Shown here one piece after another: positions 1-8,303 of a DNA stretch of 64,000 nt; position 1 is the stretch's first letter, and each line of letters begins with the position of its first letter. This DNA is from DASYTH01 sp035762905. Its GTDB lineage: Bacteria; Actinomycetota; Actinomycetes; Mycobacteriales; Pseudonocardiaceae. The notes under the pieces are model-generated. The model did no database searches, was not told the DNA's origin, and was given only the letters and a program-made list of their open reading frames with translations. The stretch covers positions 70,370 to 134,369 of the forward strand of contig NZ_DASUCC010000028.1 of NCBI RefSeq assembly GCF_035762905.1. Direction: 5' to 3'. The position numbers were made by a program, and so were the translations under genes.

Positions 1-2
1 TG

Positions 3-845
3 GCCCGCGGCTACGCGTTCGCCGCCACCGACAAGGGCAACACCGGCGCCGAGTTCTTCACCGACGGCGCCCGCCCCGGCGACGCGGTGGCCGAGTGGAA
101 CACCCGGGTCACCCAGCTCGCGCTGGCCGCCCGCGCCGTGCTGGCCCAGCGCTACGGCCGCCCGCCCGCCCGCACCCTGATGGCCGGCCTGTCCAACGGT
201 GGCTACCTGGTCCGCTGGCAGCTCGAGCGCAACCCGTGGCTGTTCGACGGCGGCGTGGACTGGGAGGGAACCCTCTGGCGGGCGGACGGCCCGAACCTGT
301 TCACGTTCCTGCCGCCTGCGCTGCGCGGCTATCCGGCCGGCGACCACGCCCAACTGCTCGCCGCCGGCTTCGCCCCCGGCTCGGAGTTCCTGTGGGACTT
401 CCACCACCGCGTCTACTGGGACATCACCCAGCGCGCCTACCGCCAGGAGTTCGACCCGTCCTACACCGGAGCCGAGGCCGACTACGACTACGCCGGCCGC
501 CCCGCCGCCGTGCACCAGGCCGTGCACCGGATCTCCCTCACCGGCCGGATCACCCGCCCGCTGATCACCCTGCACGGCACCCTGGACTCCCTGCTGCCCA
601 TCTCCCAGTCCTCCGACGCCTACGCCCGGATGGTCGACGACGCCGGCCGCGACCGCCTGCACCGCTACTACCGGATCGAGACCGGCAACCACGTCGACGG
701 CCTGGTCGACACCCATCCCGACCGGCTGCGCCCCATGGCGCCCTGCTTCCTGGCCGCCTTCGACGCCCTGTCCACCTGGCTGCGCGGCCAACCCCCGGTG
801 CCGTCCCGCACGATCGCGCCGAATCTGGCGTGCGCCTTCCGGTGA
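3..845 (+). CDS. Partial alpha/beta-hydrolase, N-terminus outside window
   Basis: The frame is open from the window edge, so the start is missing and only about 280 residues are visible. They contain a serine nucleophile elbow GLSNG (visible residues about 62-66), a candidate acid in HGTLDSLLP and a candidate catalytic histidine in TGNHVDG, in the order expected of the alpha/beta-hydrolase fold. In-frame GTG and ATG codons are not credible starts because the frame continues upstream. The substrate cannot be read from the sequence. A 3-hydroxybutyrate-type operon lies 700 bp away, which makes an ester or oligomer hydrolase conceivable, but that is only inference. Confidence 0.75.
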   Translation, partial: ARGYAFAATDKGNTGAEFFTDGARPGDAVAEWNTRVTQLALAARAVLAQRYGRPPARTLMAGLSNGGYLVRWQLERNPWLFDGGVDWEGTLWRADGPNLFTFLPPALRGYPAGDHAQLLAAGFAPGSEFLWDFHHRVYWDITQRAYRQEFDPSYTGAEADYDYAGRPAAVHQAVHRISLTGRITRPLITLHGTLDSLLPISQSSDAYARMVDDAGRDRLHRYYRIETGNHVDGLVDTHPDRLRPMAPCFLAAFDALSTWLRGQPPVPSRTIAPNLACAFR

Positions 846-864
846 CACCCCCTACGGTGCCCAG

Positions 865-1401
865 GTGCCCGTCACCATCCGCACCCAGCGCCGCGAGGAA
901 CTGCCCACCGTCCGCGAGGTGGTCACCGACTCGTTCCAGGATCCGGTCGTCGGCGACCTCGTCGTCACCCTGCAGAACACCTCCGCCGGTGCGGCCGAGC
1001 TGTTCTACGTGGCCGACCTCGACGGCGAGATCGTCGGCGCCACCATGCTCACCCGCTCCTGGCTCGACGCTCCGCAACGCCTCGTCGAGGTCCTCGTCCT
1101 CAGCCCGGTGGCCGTCCACTCCGCCCACCAACGCCAGGGAGTCGGCTCCGCCCTCATCCGGCACGCCCTCACCCAGGCCGCGCGCACCGTGTTCCCGCTG
1201 GTCTTCCTCGAGGGCAACCCGGCCTTCTACGTCCGGTACGGCTTCCAGCCCGCCATCCCGCTCGGCTTCACCAGGCCCTCCGTGCGCATTCCCGACCCCG
1301 CCTTCCAGGTGGTCCCGCTGGACGGCTACGAGCCGTGGATGACCGGCGCGGTGGTGTACGCGGATCCGTTCTGGCTGCACGATTGTGTGGGCCTACGCTA
1401 G
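865..1401 (+). CDS. GNAT family N-acetyltransferase
   Basis: A 178-residue protein of usual GNAT length. The acetyl-CoA pyrophosphate loop (motif A) is seen as RQGVGSALI at about residues 90-98, followed by the FYVRYGF strand near 121-127 that is typical of YhbS-like acetyltransferases. The acceptor is unknown. The GTG start is supported by a TACGGT -10 box at 853-858, six bases upstream, which implies a leaderless mRNA. It follows the hydrolase gene by 19 bp but appears to have its own promoter. The next gene is convergent and nothing distinctive lies in the 136-bp gap. Confidence 0.85.
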   Translation: MPVTIRTQRREELPTVREVVTDSFQDPVVGDLVVTLQNTSAGAAELFYVADLDGEIVGATMLTRSWLDAPQRLVEVLVLSPVAVHSAHQRQGVGSALIRHALTQAARTVFPLVFLEGNPAFYVRYGFQPAIPLGFTRPSVRIPDPAFQVVPLDGYEPWMTGAVVYADPFWLHDCVGLR

Positions 1402-1537
1402 CCCGCCTCTCCGGAATTAACTGCTGTTGTCGCGTTCCGGCGGAAGTGCGGGTTTGGCGGTTGATTGTGGCTGGGTGCCGCCACGGTGCCCCTGAGGTTG
1501 CGTTGGGTGGCCCGAGAGTTGTCTCAATGAGGTTCCG

Positions 1538-3304
1538 CTATGACAACGAGTGCAGGCGCAGGGCCAGTTGGATCTCGAGGGCGCGGTCGGGTCGTTGCCA
1601 GTCGTCGCCCAACAATGCCGCGACCCGGTCCAGCCGCTGCACCACCGTGTTCACGTGCACGTGCAGCACGTCCTTCGCGCGGGTGAGGTTTCCGCCGCAC
1701 TCGAAGTAGGTGCGCAGCGTGTGCACCAGCTCGGTGCCCCGGCGCGCGTCGTAGTCCAGTACCGGGCCGAGGGTCGCCCGGATGTAATCCGCCAGGTTGG
1801 TGCGATTGCCGAGCAGCTGTCCCACGAAACCCAGCTCGGACAGCGCGGCGCCGTGGCCGTGGCGGCCCAGGGACAGCAGCGCGCGCAGGCAGCGGGACGC
1901 CTCGTCGTGCGCGCCGGCGATGGCGACCGGACCGGCGGCCGGGCCACTGGCGCCGACCGTGACCGCGGTGTCCAAAGTGGACGAAAGCTCGGCGGCGAGC
2001 TTGCCGGCGAGCGGGCCGGGGCTGGGATCGGGGGACAGCAGCACGACCCGTTCGGCGTGCACCCCGACCAGCGCGGCGTAGCGGGCGCAGGCCATGGCGA
2101 GCCGGCGGCGGGAGACGCCGTCGGTGTGGGCGACCAGCACGGTGTGCGCGGCGGCGAGGTCGATGCCGAGGCGGCGGGCGCGGGCCAGCAGCGCAGCGGG
2201 GTTGCGGTCCGGAGTGGTGAGCAGGTCGGCGAGCAACTCGCCGCGGACCTGCTCCTCGGCCTGGGCCACGGAGCGCCGGAGCAGGAACAGCAGCGCGGTG
2301 ACGACGCTGGCGCGTTCGAACAGCCGGCGGTCGGCGTCGGTGAGCGCGGGGCGGCCGGTGAGCACCAGGCTGCCGAGCAGCTCCGGGCCGGCGAGCACGG
2401 CGCACACCCAACCGTCCGAAGTGGACACCGAGCGGCCACTGGAGCGGGCGGCGGCGATGGCGGCGACCGGGGGTGGCATGGGCTCGGCGCCGATCCGGGC
2501 GAGCTCGGTGTCGGAGGCGTCGAAGACGATGATGCCGCCGTGCAGCACGTCGGCGACGGCGGCGGCGACCTCGGGAATGTCGCCGCCGCGCAGCACCAGG
2601 TCGGCGAGCCGGTCGTGCGCGCTGGCGGCCCGGCGCAGGGCGGCGTTGTGCGCGCTGATCTCGTCCAGCAGCCGGGCGTTGTCCAGGGCCACGGCGGCGT
2701 GGTTGGCCAGCGACGACAGCAGCGCGACCTCTTCCGCGGCCCACTCGCGGGGGGCCCGGTCGGCGGCGTACAGCACGCCGATCACCTTCTCCGCCAAGGC
2801 GAGCGGGACGCCGAGGATGGCGACCAGGCCCTCCTCCCGGACCGCGGCGTCGATCGGGCCGGTGTGGTGGAACCGGGCGTCGGACATGTAGCCGGCGGTG
2901 GCGTACGGGCGCGCGGTCTGCGCCACCAGGCCGCCGAGTCCTTCGCCCATGCCCAGCCGAACCTGTTGGAACAGCGCCGATACCGAGCCCTCGGTGACCC
3001 GCATGTAGGTCTTGCCGGCCGGCTCGTCGTTGAGGGTCAGGTAGGACACGTCGGCGCCGAGCAGCATTCTGGCCCGGTGCACGATCGACCGGAGCACCTC
3101 GTCCGGGTCGTGCAGCCGGGTCAGATCGCTTGCGGTTTCGAACAACGCGGTCAGGTGGGCCTCGCGCCTGCGGTGCGCGGCGAGCGTGTTCTCGATCCGC
3201 AGCGCCAGCTCCCGGGCGCGGGCCAGCCGCTCGCCGCTCGCCTCGGTGGCGAGCAGGTCGAGCAGCTGGCGTACCGCGTCGGATCCGGCGACCACGGCCG
3301 TCAT
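1538..3304 (-). CDS. GAF-domain PucR/CdaR-type transcriptional regulator
   Basis: A 588-residue regulator. The N-terminal third contains a GAF sensor domain (about residues 45-200, ending in the YAADRAPREW region). The C-terminus has the PucR-type helix-turn-helix with the family hallmark HVHVNTVVQRLDR near residues 545-560. Such proteins usually sense small metabolites and activate the neighbouring catabolic genes. It is the last gene of a three-gene minus-strand operon, starting 24 bp after the transporter gene, so it likely controls the 3-hydroxybutyrate-like genes upstream. A same-length open frame on the other strand is a codon-bias shadow. The ligand is not known. Confidence 0.88.
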   Translation of the reverse strand: MTAVVAGSDAVRQLLDLLATEASGERLARARELALRIENTLAAHRRREAHLTALFETASDLTRLHDPDEVLRSIVHRARMLLGADVSYLTLNDEPAGKTYMRVTEGSVSALFQQVRLGMGEGLGGLVAQTARPYATAGYMSDARFHHTGPIDAAVREEGLVAILGVPLALAEKVIGVLYAADRAPREWAAEEVALLSSLANHAAVALDNARLLDEISAHNAALRRAASAHDRLADLVLRGGDIPEVAAAVADVLHGGIIVFDASDTELARIGAEPMPPPVAAIAAARSSGRSVSTSDGWVCAVLAGPELLGSLVLTGRPALTDADRRLFERASVVTALLFLLRRSVAQAEEQVRGELLADLLTTPDRNPAALLARARRLGIDLAAAHTVLVAHTDGVSRRRLAMACARYAALVGVHAERVVLLSPDPSPGPLAGKLAAELSSTLDTAVTVGASGPAAGPVAIAGAHDEASRCLRALLSLGRHGHGAALSELGFVGQLLGNRTNLADYIRATLGPVLDYDARRGTELVHTLRTYFECGGNLTRAKDVLHVHVNTVVQRLDRVAALLGDDWQRPDRALEIQLALRLHSLS

Positions 3305-3328
3305 GTTGTCAGGTAACCGGTCGCCACA

Positions 3329-4723
3329 TCAGCCCTTGGACGACACGGTGCTGACGGTGTCCCCGGCGGTGTCCCCGGCGGCGCGGGCCGCCGGGAGGTC
3401 GGGCGGGGTGCCGTCGCCGAGCGAGCTGCCCCTGGTTTCCCGGGCGACCGCAACCGCGATCACCGTGATCACGCACATTCCGGCCATGTACAGCGACACC
3501 GGCACGGTGCTGTCGTAGGCGTTCAGCAGGGCGACCGCGATGATCGGAGCGAGCGCGCCGGCCGCGATCGAGGCCAGCTGGTAGCCGATGGACGCGCCGG
3601 AGTAGCGCACCCGGGTGCCGAACAGCTCGGAGAAGAACGCCGCCTGCGGCCCGTACATCGCGCCGTGCAGCACCAGCCCGACGGTGGTCGCCAGGGTGAT
3701 CACCCAGAACGACTCGGTGTCCAGCAGCACGAAGAAGATGAAGCCCCACACGCCCATGCCGATCGCGCCGAACAGGTAGACCGGTTTGCGGCCGATCCGG
3801 TCGGACAGCGCGCCCCACAACGGAATCGTCACCAGGTGCACGCCGGCGGCGATCAGCAGCGCGTTCAGCCCGACCGACCGGGCCAGGCCCAGGCCGGTGG
3901 TGAGGTAGACCAGGATGAACGCGGTGATCACGTAGTAGGACATGTTCTCGGCCATCCGGGCGCCCATCGCGATCAGCAGTTGCCGCCAGCTGCGCCGGAC
4001 CACCTCGACGACCGGCGCGTGCTCCTTGACCGCGTCCGTCCCCGCCCGCTCCGCGGCGGCCAGGAACACCGGCGACTCGGCCACGGACAACCGGATCCAC
4101 AGCCCGATCACGACCAGCACCGCGGAGAGCAGGAACGGGATCCGCCAGCCCCACGACTCGAACGCGGCGTCGCTCTGCACCGCGGCCAGGATCGCCAGAA
4201 TCGCCGTGGCCAGCAGGTTTCCGGCCGGCACGCCGGCCTGCGGGAAGGAGGCCCAGAACCCGCGCCTGCGCGGGTCGCCGTGCTCGGACACGATGAGCAC
4301 CGCGCCGCCCCACTCGCCGCCGAGCGCGAAACCCTGCACCAGCCGCAGCAACGTCAGCAGCAGCGGGGCCGCGACGCCGATCGCGGCATAGGTCGGCAGC
4401 AGGCCGATGCCGAACGTGGCCACGCCCATCAGCACCAGGCTGATCACGAGCAACTTCTTGCGCCCCAACCGATCCCCGTAGTGGCCGAACACCAGGCCGC
4501 CGATCGGCCGGGCACCGAACCCGATCGCGTAGGTCAGGAAGGCGAGGAGGGTGCCGGTGAGCGGGTCGGAGTTCGGGAAGAACAGTTTCGGGAACACCAG
4601 CGCCGCCGCCGAGTTGTACAGGAAGAAGTCGTACCACTCGACGGTGGTGCCGACCATGCTCGCGCCGACCACCTTGGCCAGGTTGCGCCCACGGGTCGGG
4701 GTTGGGTTGGTGGACAAGGACAT
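3329..4723 (-). CDS. MFS transporter, metabolite:H+ symporter (MHS) type
   Basis: A 464-residue membrane protein with about 12 hydrophobic segments. The N-terminus VGTTVEWYDFFLY and the loop GHYGDRLGRKK are characteristic of the metabolite:proton symporter branch (ShiA/ProP/KgtP-like); a second loop SDRIGRKPVY precedes the C-terminal half. The ATG was chosen because upstream in-frame sequence overlaps the preceding dehydrogenase and lacks membrane character. It lies 26 bp after the 3-hydroxybutyrate-dehydrogenase-like gene and 24 bp before the PucR-type regulator, so uptake of a hydroxy acid such as 3-hydroxybutyrate is the likely role. The substrate is inferred from context only. Confidence 0.88.
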   Translation of the reverse strand: MSLSTNPTPTRGRNLAKVVGASMVGTTVEWYDFFLYNSAAALVFPKLFFPNSDPLTGTLLAFLTYAIGFGARPIGGLVFGHYGDRLGRKKLLVISLVLMGVATFGIGLLPTYAAIGVAAPLLLTLLRLVQGFALGGEWGGAVLIVSEHGDPRRRGFWASFPQAGVPAGNLLATAILAILAAVQSDAAFESWGWRIPFLLSAVLVVIGLWIRLSVAESPVFLAAAERAGTDAVKEHAPVVEVVRRSWRQLLIAMGARMAENMSYYVITAFILVYLTTGLGLARSVGLNALLIAAGVHLVTIPLWGALSDRIGRKPVYLFGAIGMGVWGFIFFVLLDTESFWVITLATTVGLVLHGAMYGPQAAFFSELFGTRVRYSGASIGYQLASIAAGALAPIIAVALLNAYDSTVPVSLYMAGMCVITVIAVAVARETRGSSLGDGTPPDLPAARAAGDTAGDTVSTVSSKG

Positions 4724-4749
4724 CACCCGCACTTCGTTGGAGGGATGGG

Positions 4750-5499
4750 TCAGTTCGCGGTCCAGCCGCCGTCGATCGGCAGCGACGCACCGGTGATCGG
4801 CGCGGCCGCATCGCCGCACAGCCACAGCACCAGCGCGGCCACCTGCTCGGGCTCGACCAGCCGTTTGATCGCGGTCCGGCTCAGCAGCACCCGCTCGACG
4901 ACCTCGTCCTCGCTCATGCCGTGCAGGGCCGCCTGGGCCGTGATCTGGTTGGTCACCAGGGGAGTGCGGACGTAGCCGGGGTCGACGCAGTTGCTGGTCA
5001 CCCCGTGCGGCGCGCCCTCGAGGGCGGCGACCTTGGACAGGCCCTCCAGCCCGTGCTTCGCGGCCACGTAGCCGGCCTTGTAGGCGCTGGCCCGCATCCC
5101 GTGCGCGCTGGAGATGTTCACGATCCGCCCCCACCCGCGCGCGTACATGTGCGGCACGCAGCGCCGGATCAGCAGGAACGGCGCGGTCACCATCACCCGT
5201 TGCAGCAGGTCGAACATCTGCGGCGGGAACTCGTGCAGCGGCGCGACGTGCTGCAGGCCGGCGTTGTTCACCAGGACGTCGACGGTGTCCGGCAGCGTGT
5301 CGACGGCGGCCGGGTCGGCCAGGTCCACCACGTGTGCCCAGCCGTCCACCTCGGCCGCGACCCGCTCGGCGGCCGGGCCGTCCCGGTCCACCACGTGCAC
5401 CTTTGCCCCCGCCGCGGCCAATGCCCGCACGCAGGCCCCGCCGATGCTGCCGCCGCCGCCGGTGACCAGCGCGGTCCGGCCGGCCAGGTCGTTCGTCAT
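4750..5499 (-). CDS. SDR oxidoreductase, probable 3-hydroxybutyrate dehydrogenase
   Basis: A 249-residue classical short-chain dehydrogenase. It shows the NAD-binding TGGGGSIGG, the NNAG motif, the catalytic Ser in NISSAHG and YVAAKHG as YxxxK. The C-terminal stretch SRTAIKRLVEPEQVA and GASLPIDGGW are typical of D-3-hydroxybutyrate dehydrogenases, which oxidise 3-hydroxybutyrate to acetoacetate. The ATG is preceded by TAACGT (5508-5513 on the minus strand) with an 8-base gap, consistent with a leaderless operon promoter. It heads an operon with a transporter and a PucR regulator. A related hydroxyacyl SDR activity cannot be excluded. Confidence 0.82.
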   Translation of the reverse strand: MTNDLAGRTALVTGGGGSIGGACVRALAAAGAKVHVVDRDGPAAERVAAEVDGWAHVVDLADPAAVDTLPDTVDVLVNNAGLQHVAPLHEFPPQMFDLLQRVMVTAPFLLIRRCVPHMYARGWGRIVNISSAHGMRASAYKAGYVAAKHGLEGLSKVAALEGAPHGVTSNCVDPGYVRTPLVTNQITAQAALHGMSEDEVVERVLLSRTAIKRLVEPEQVAALVLWLCGDAAAPITGASLPIDGGWTAN

Positions 5500-5622
5500 G
5501 TCTTGCGACGTTAGGTTTCCCGGCCCGCCTCGACGATGTGGCCGGACCCCACAACCCGGCGCCGGGGTGTGTCGGGTGCGACCATGCGGGCGCGGGCGGT
5601 GCTTCCTGCGTAATGTGGCGGT

Positions 5623-5955
5623 GTGATTTGTCCGAAGTGTCAGAACGTCATGCGCACCGTGGACCGCATGGGAATCCACATCGAGCAGTGCGAGGGCTGC
5701 CGGGGGATTTTCCTGGACCGCGGTGAGCTGCAGCAGATATCCGGCGCCGAGCAGCGGCACTACTCCCCGGCCGCCCCGCCGCCGGCCTACCGGGCCGACT
5801 CGCCGGCGCCCTACCGCGGCGGTGGGCACAGTGGTGGCTACCGCGACTCGCCGCACGGGTACGGCGGGCACGGCGGTTACCGCGACTCGCCGCACGGCTA
5901 CGGCGGGCACGGTAAGCGCAAGCGGCGCGGCTTCCTCGAGGAGCTGTTCGACTGA
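5623..5955 (+). CDS. Zinc-ribbon (TFIIB-type) protein with Gly/Tyr/His repeats
   Basis: A 110-residue protein. The N-terminus carries a TFIIB-type zinc ribbon: CPKC, then CEGC about 20 residues later, then FLDRGEL, as in the zf-TFIIB family. The middle is low complexity and contains two perfect 13-residue repeats (GGYRDSPHGYGGH, encoded at 5833-5910). The tail is basic then acidic (KRKRRGFLEELFD). The GTG start is supported by TAATGT at 5611-5616, six bases upstream. The function is unknown; the family is thought to bind zinc and perhaps nucleic acid. It ends 5 bp before the kinase-like gene, suggesting co-transcription. Confidence 0.8.
   Translation: MICPKCQNVMRTVDRMGIHIEQCEGCRGIFLDRGELQQISGAEQRHYSPAAPPPAYRADSPAPYRGGGHSGGYRDSPHGYGGHGGYRDSPHGYGGHGKRKRRGFLEELFD
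5833..5910 (+). repeat. Two 39-bp in-frame repeats in the zinc-ribbon gene
   Basis: Two adjacent 39-bp units (5833-5871 and 5872-5910) encode the same 13 residues GGYRDSPHGYGGH. They differ at only a few third positions, so the duplication is recent or being homogenised. Confidence 0.9.
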
Positions 5956-5960
5956 ACCTG

Positions 5961-6587
5961 ATGATCTGTGCCGGCTGCGGCGAGTGGGCCGACCAGCCGG
6001 AGGTTCGCGACGGTCCGGTGCTGGTGTGCGCGGCGTGTGGGCACCGGGAGCCGTTCCACCGGTTGCCGCTGTTCGTGGTGACCGGCCCGAGCGGCACCGG
6101 CAAGTCGACCGTGGCCCGGCTGCTGCTCGACCGGCTGGCCGGCCGGGCGGTGGTGCTCGAGCAGGACGTGCTCTGGGTGGACGCGTTGCGCGACCCGTCC
6201 GACGGTTTCGGCGCGTTCCGCCGCACCTGGCTGCGCATGATCGCGATGCTCGGCCAGAACGGGCGGCCGGTGGTGCTGTGCGGCACCGTGGTGCCGCCCG
6301 AACTGGAGCACCGGCCGGAGCGGGTACTGGTCGGCGAGACCCACTATCTGGCGCTGGTCTGCGCGGACGAGCCGCTGCGCGAGCGGCTGCGCAGGCGCCC
6401 GCCCTGGCGGGAGTGGGACGAGCCGCGGATCGCCGAGATGATCGAGTTCAACCACTGGGTGCGCGAGCACGCCGCCACCACCAAGCCGCCGATGGAGCTG
6501 CTGGACACCACCACCCGCACGGTCGAGCAGACCGCGGACCTGGTGGCCGAGTGGATCGGCGAGCGGCTGGCTACTCGATCGGGCTGA
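5961..6587 (+). CDS. P-loop nucleoside/nucleotide kinase-like protein
   Basis: A 208-residue P-loop protein. The Walker A motif GPSGTGKST lies near residues 43-51, preceded by a short Cys-rich N-terminus (CAGCGEW, then VCAACGH) that looks like a small zinc ribbon. The middle has CGTVVPPELE and a DEPLRERLRRR lid-like segment as in small-molecule and nucleoside kinases. The substrate is unknown. The ATG follows the zinc-ribbon gene by 5 bp; both proteins have CxxC knuckles, which may mean a shared partner. Its 3' end overlaps the convergent methyltransferase gene by 17 bp. Confidence 0.78.
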   Translation: MICAGCGEWADQPEVRDGPVLVCAACGHREPFHRLPLFVVTGPSGTGKSTVARLLLDRLAGRAVVLEQDVLWVDALRDPSDGFGAFRRTWLRMIAMLGQNGRPVVLCGTVVPPELEHRPERVLVGETHYLALVCADEPLRERLRRRPPWREWDEPRIAEMIEFNHWVREHAATTKPPMELLDTTTRTVEQTADLVAEWIGERLATRSG

Positions 6588-7749
6588 CCGGCCAGCGGTG
6601 CGGGCCGTCCGGCCGGTCCAGCCAGAGCTCCTGGCCGGCCGGGGCGACCGTGATGCCGAACCGGCACCGGCGCGGCCGGCCGAGCCCGCGCCACTGGTCG
6701 TAGGCCCGCTCGACCTCGTCCCAGATCCGGCGCGGGCCGCCCTGGGTGACCGTGTGGCGGCCGGATGCGCTGTGCTGCCGGGCCCACGACCCGTCCCGGT
6801 GGATCAGCAGCAGGACGTCCTCGGTGCTCACCGGCACGACGCCGGGCAGCGCGAGGCCGGCGAAGAACTCGAACGGGCTGGCCGGGCTGGCCACGGTGGC
6901 CGCGGTCAGCTCGGTGTCGCGAGCCGGCCCCGGCGCCGCACGCAGCGTGCTGACCAGCCGCTCGTCCACCAGCCTGCGGTGCGCGCGCAGCGGCATGAAC
7001 CGGCCGTCGTCGGCGAGCACCCGGCCCTGTCCGGCCGGCCCGTCACCCACCTCGATGCGGACCAGGCCGGCGCCGAGCGGACGGTTGAGCGTGGTGACCA
7101 CGACGCCGCCGGGCCGGGTCTGGGCCAGCCAGTGCAGCGGCACCGCGGACACGGCGCAGGTGCACACGACCCGCGCGTACGGCGCGTTCGGCAGGTATCC
7201 CTTGGCGCCGTCGGTGGCCACGCAGGTGGGTCGGTAGCCGATGGCGGCCAGCCGTTCGGTGGCGACGGCGACCAGGCCGGCGTCGATGTCCACGGTGGAC
7301 ACCTGGCCGGCGCCCAGCCGGTGGCAGAGCAGCGCCGCGTTGTAGCCGGTGCCGGTGCCGATCTCGAGCACCCGGTCGCCGTCGGCGGTGTCCAGCGCCT
7401 CCAGCATCACGGCCATGATCGCCGGCATGCTCGACGAGCTGGTCGGGACGCCGCGGACCTGGCCGCGTTCGCGGGCCGCCGTCCAGCGCTCCGGATCGCC
7501 GTCGAGCTGGGTGACCAGCACCCGGTTGGCGTAGACCTGCGCGAGCCAGTCGTCGTCGGTACAGTCGGTCGCGGTCCAGGCGCTCGGGGTCGCCGGCTGG
7601 AAGAACCGGGGCAGGAACTCGTGCCGCGGCACGTCGGCGAAGGCGGCCCGCCAGCGGGGATCGGCCAGCAGGCCGTCGCGTTCCAGGGCGCGCACCAGCC
7701 GGCCGCGGTAGCGGCGCGCGGTGCTCTCGACCTCGCCCTTGGTCGCCAT
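6571..7749 (-). CDS. PCMT-like methyltransferase of the peptide-maturase type
   Basis: A 392-residue SAM-dependent methyltransferase. The SAM motif I is VLEIGTGTGYNAALL at about residues 125-139, preceded by SSSSMPAIMAVMLEALD, and the N-terminus has VPRHEFLPRFF. This is the pattern of protein-L-isoaspartate O-methyltransferases, and specifically of the longer (~400-residue) versions that accompany ATP-grasp or FxLD-type ribosomal peptide systems. No ATP-grasp ligase or precursor gene is visible nearby, so it is an orphan here. The internal ATG was chosen over one 33 bp upstream because TACGGT (7757-7762, minus strand) sits 7 bases before it. The C-terminal 150 residues are family-specific and of unknown role. 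Confidence 0.72.
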   Translation of the reverse strand: MATKGEVESTARRYRGRLVRALERDGLLADPRWRAAFADVPRHEFLPRFFQPATPSAWTATDCTDDDWLAQVYANRVLVTQLDGDPERWTAARERGQVRGVPTSSSSMPAIMAVMLEALDTADGDRVLEIGTGTGYNAALLCHRLGAGQVSTVDIDAGLVAVATERLAAIGYRPTCVATDGAKGYLPNAPYARVVCTCAVSAVPLHWLAQTRPGGVVVTTLNRPLGAGLVRIEVGDGPAGQGRVLADDGRFMPLRAHRRLVDERLVSTLRAAPGPARDTELTAATVASPASPFEFFAGLALPGVVPVSTEDVLLLIHRDGSWARQHSASGRHTVTQGGPRRIWDEVERAYDQWRGLGRPRRCRFGITVAPAGQELWLDRPDGPHRWPVSPIE

Positions 7750-7802
7750 CCCTCCCACCGTAGCGGCCCTGTGACCGAGCACACCGGCAAAGTGCGTACT
7801 AG

Positions 7803-7835
7803 GTGCTTGCAGGAGCTAGCACTGCCGCGTAACGT
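7803..7835 (+). promoter_or_regulatory. Promoter and dyad operator of the XRE gene
   Basis: A -35 TTGCAG (7807-7812), 17-bp spacer and -10 TAACGT (7830-7835) precede the XRE gene. A dyad GTGCTTGC-N4-GCTAGCAC (7803-7822, one mismatched pair) covers the -35, the place for a repressor site. Autoregulation by the XRE protein is inferred. Confidence 0.6.
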
Positions 7836-7859
7836 CAATGGTGTCCGAGGGAGGCGACG

Positions 7860-8303
7860 ATGAACGAGGCGGTCGACAAGGTCTCGGAGAAGGTCGCCGA
7901 CCTCGGACGGGACATCGGCGAGTACATCCGCCAGCAGCGCAACAACGCCAAGATCTCGTTGCGCCAGTTGGCCAAGCGAACCGGTGTGTCCAACCCGTAC
8001 CTGAGCCAGATCGAGCGTGGGCTGCGCAAGCCGAGCGCGGAGATCCTGCAGCAGATCGCCAAGGGCCTGCGGATCTCGGCCGAGGCGCTGTACGTGCAGG
8101 CCGGCATCCTCGATCTGCCGAAGGGCGGTCCGGTGGTCGACGCCATCCGGGCGGACAGCGAGCTCACCGAGCGGCAGAAGCAGGTGTTGCTGGACGTCTA
8201 CGAGTCGTTCCGCCGGGAGAACGACGCGGTACGGTCCACAGTGGAGGGGTCTGATGTGGACGGTGAGACCAGGACATCGAGCGGGCCCCACACCAAGGAG
8301 TGA
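7860..8303 (+). CDS. XRE-family helix-turn-helix regulator
   Basis: A 147-residue regulator with an XRE/Cro helix-turn-helix at about residues 22-76: the core is SLRQLAKRTGVSNPYLSQIE, followed by GLRKPSAEILQQIAKGL. The rest is a helical tail with a charged, disordered end. The position directly before the hbhA-like and DUF2516 genes matches the M. tuberculosis Rv0474-Rv0475-Rv0476 order. The start has a good Shine-Dalgarno (GAGGGAGG) a few bases upstream, and the promoter carries a dyad that may be its own operator. The stop codon is immediately followed by the start of the next gene, so the two are co-transcribed. Confidence 0.88.
   Translation: MNEAVDKVSEKVADLGRDIGEYIRQQRNNAKISLRQLAKRTGVSNPYLSQIERGLRKPSAEILQQIAKGLRISAEALYVQAGILDLPKGGPVVDAIRADSELTERQKQVLLDVYESFRRENDAVRSTVEGSDVDGETRTSSGPHTKE

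Noticed and set aside
1402..1537. CCGGAA/TTCCGG stem between convergent genes as a terminator
   Set aside because: Six pairs with a long loop and no T-run; too weak to claim.
1550..3316. 588-codon plus-strand frame opposite the PucR regulator
   Set aside because: Same length as the real gene, Gly/Gln/His-rich with no domain; a mirror of third-position GC bias.
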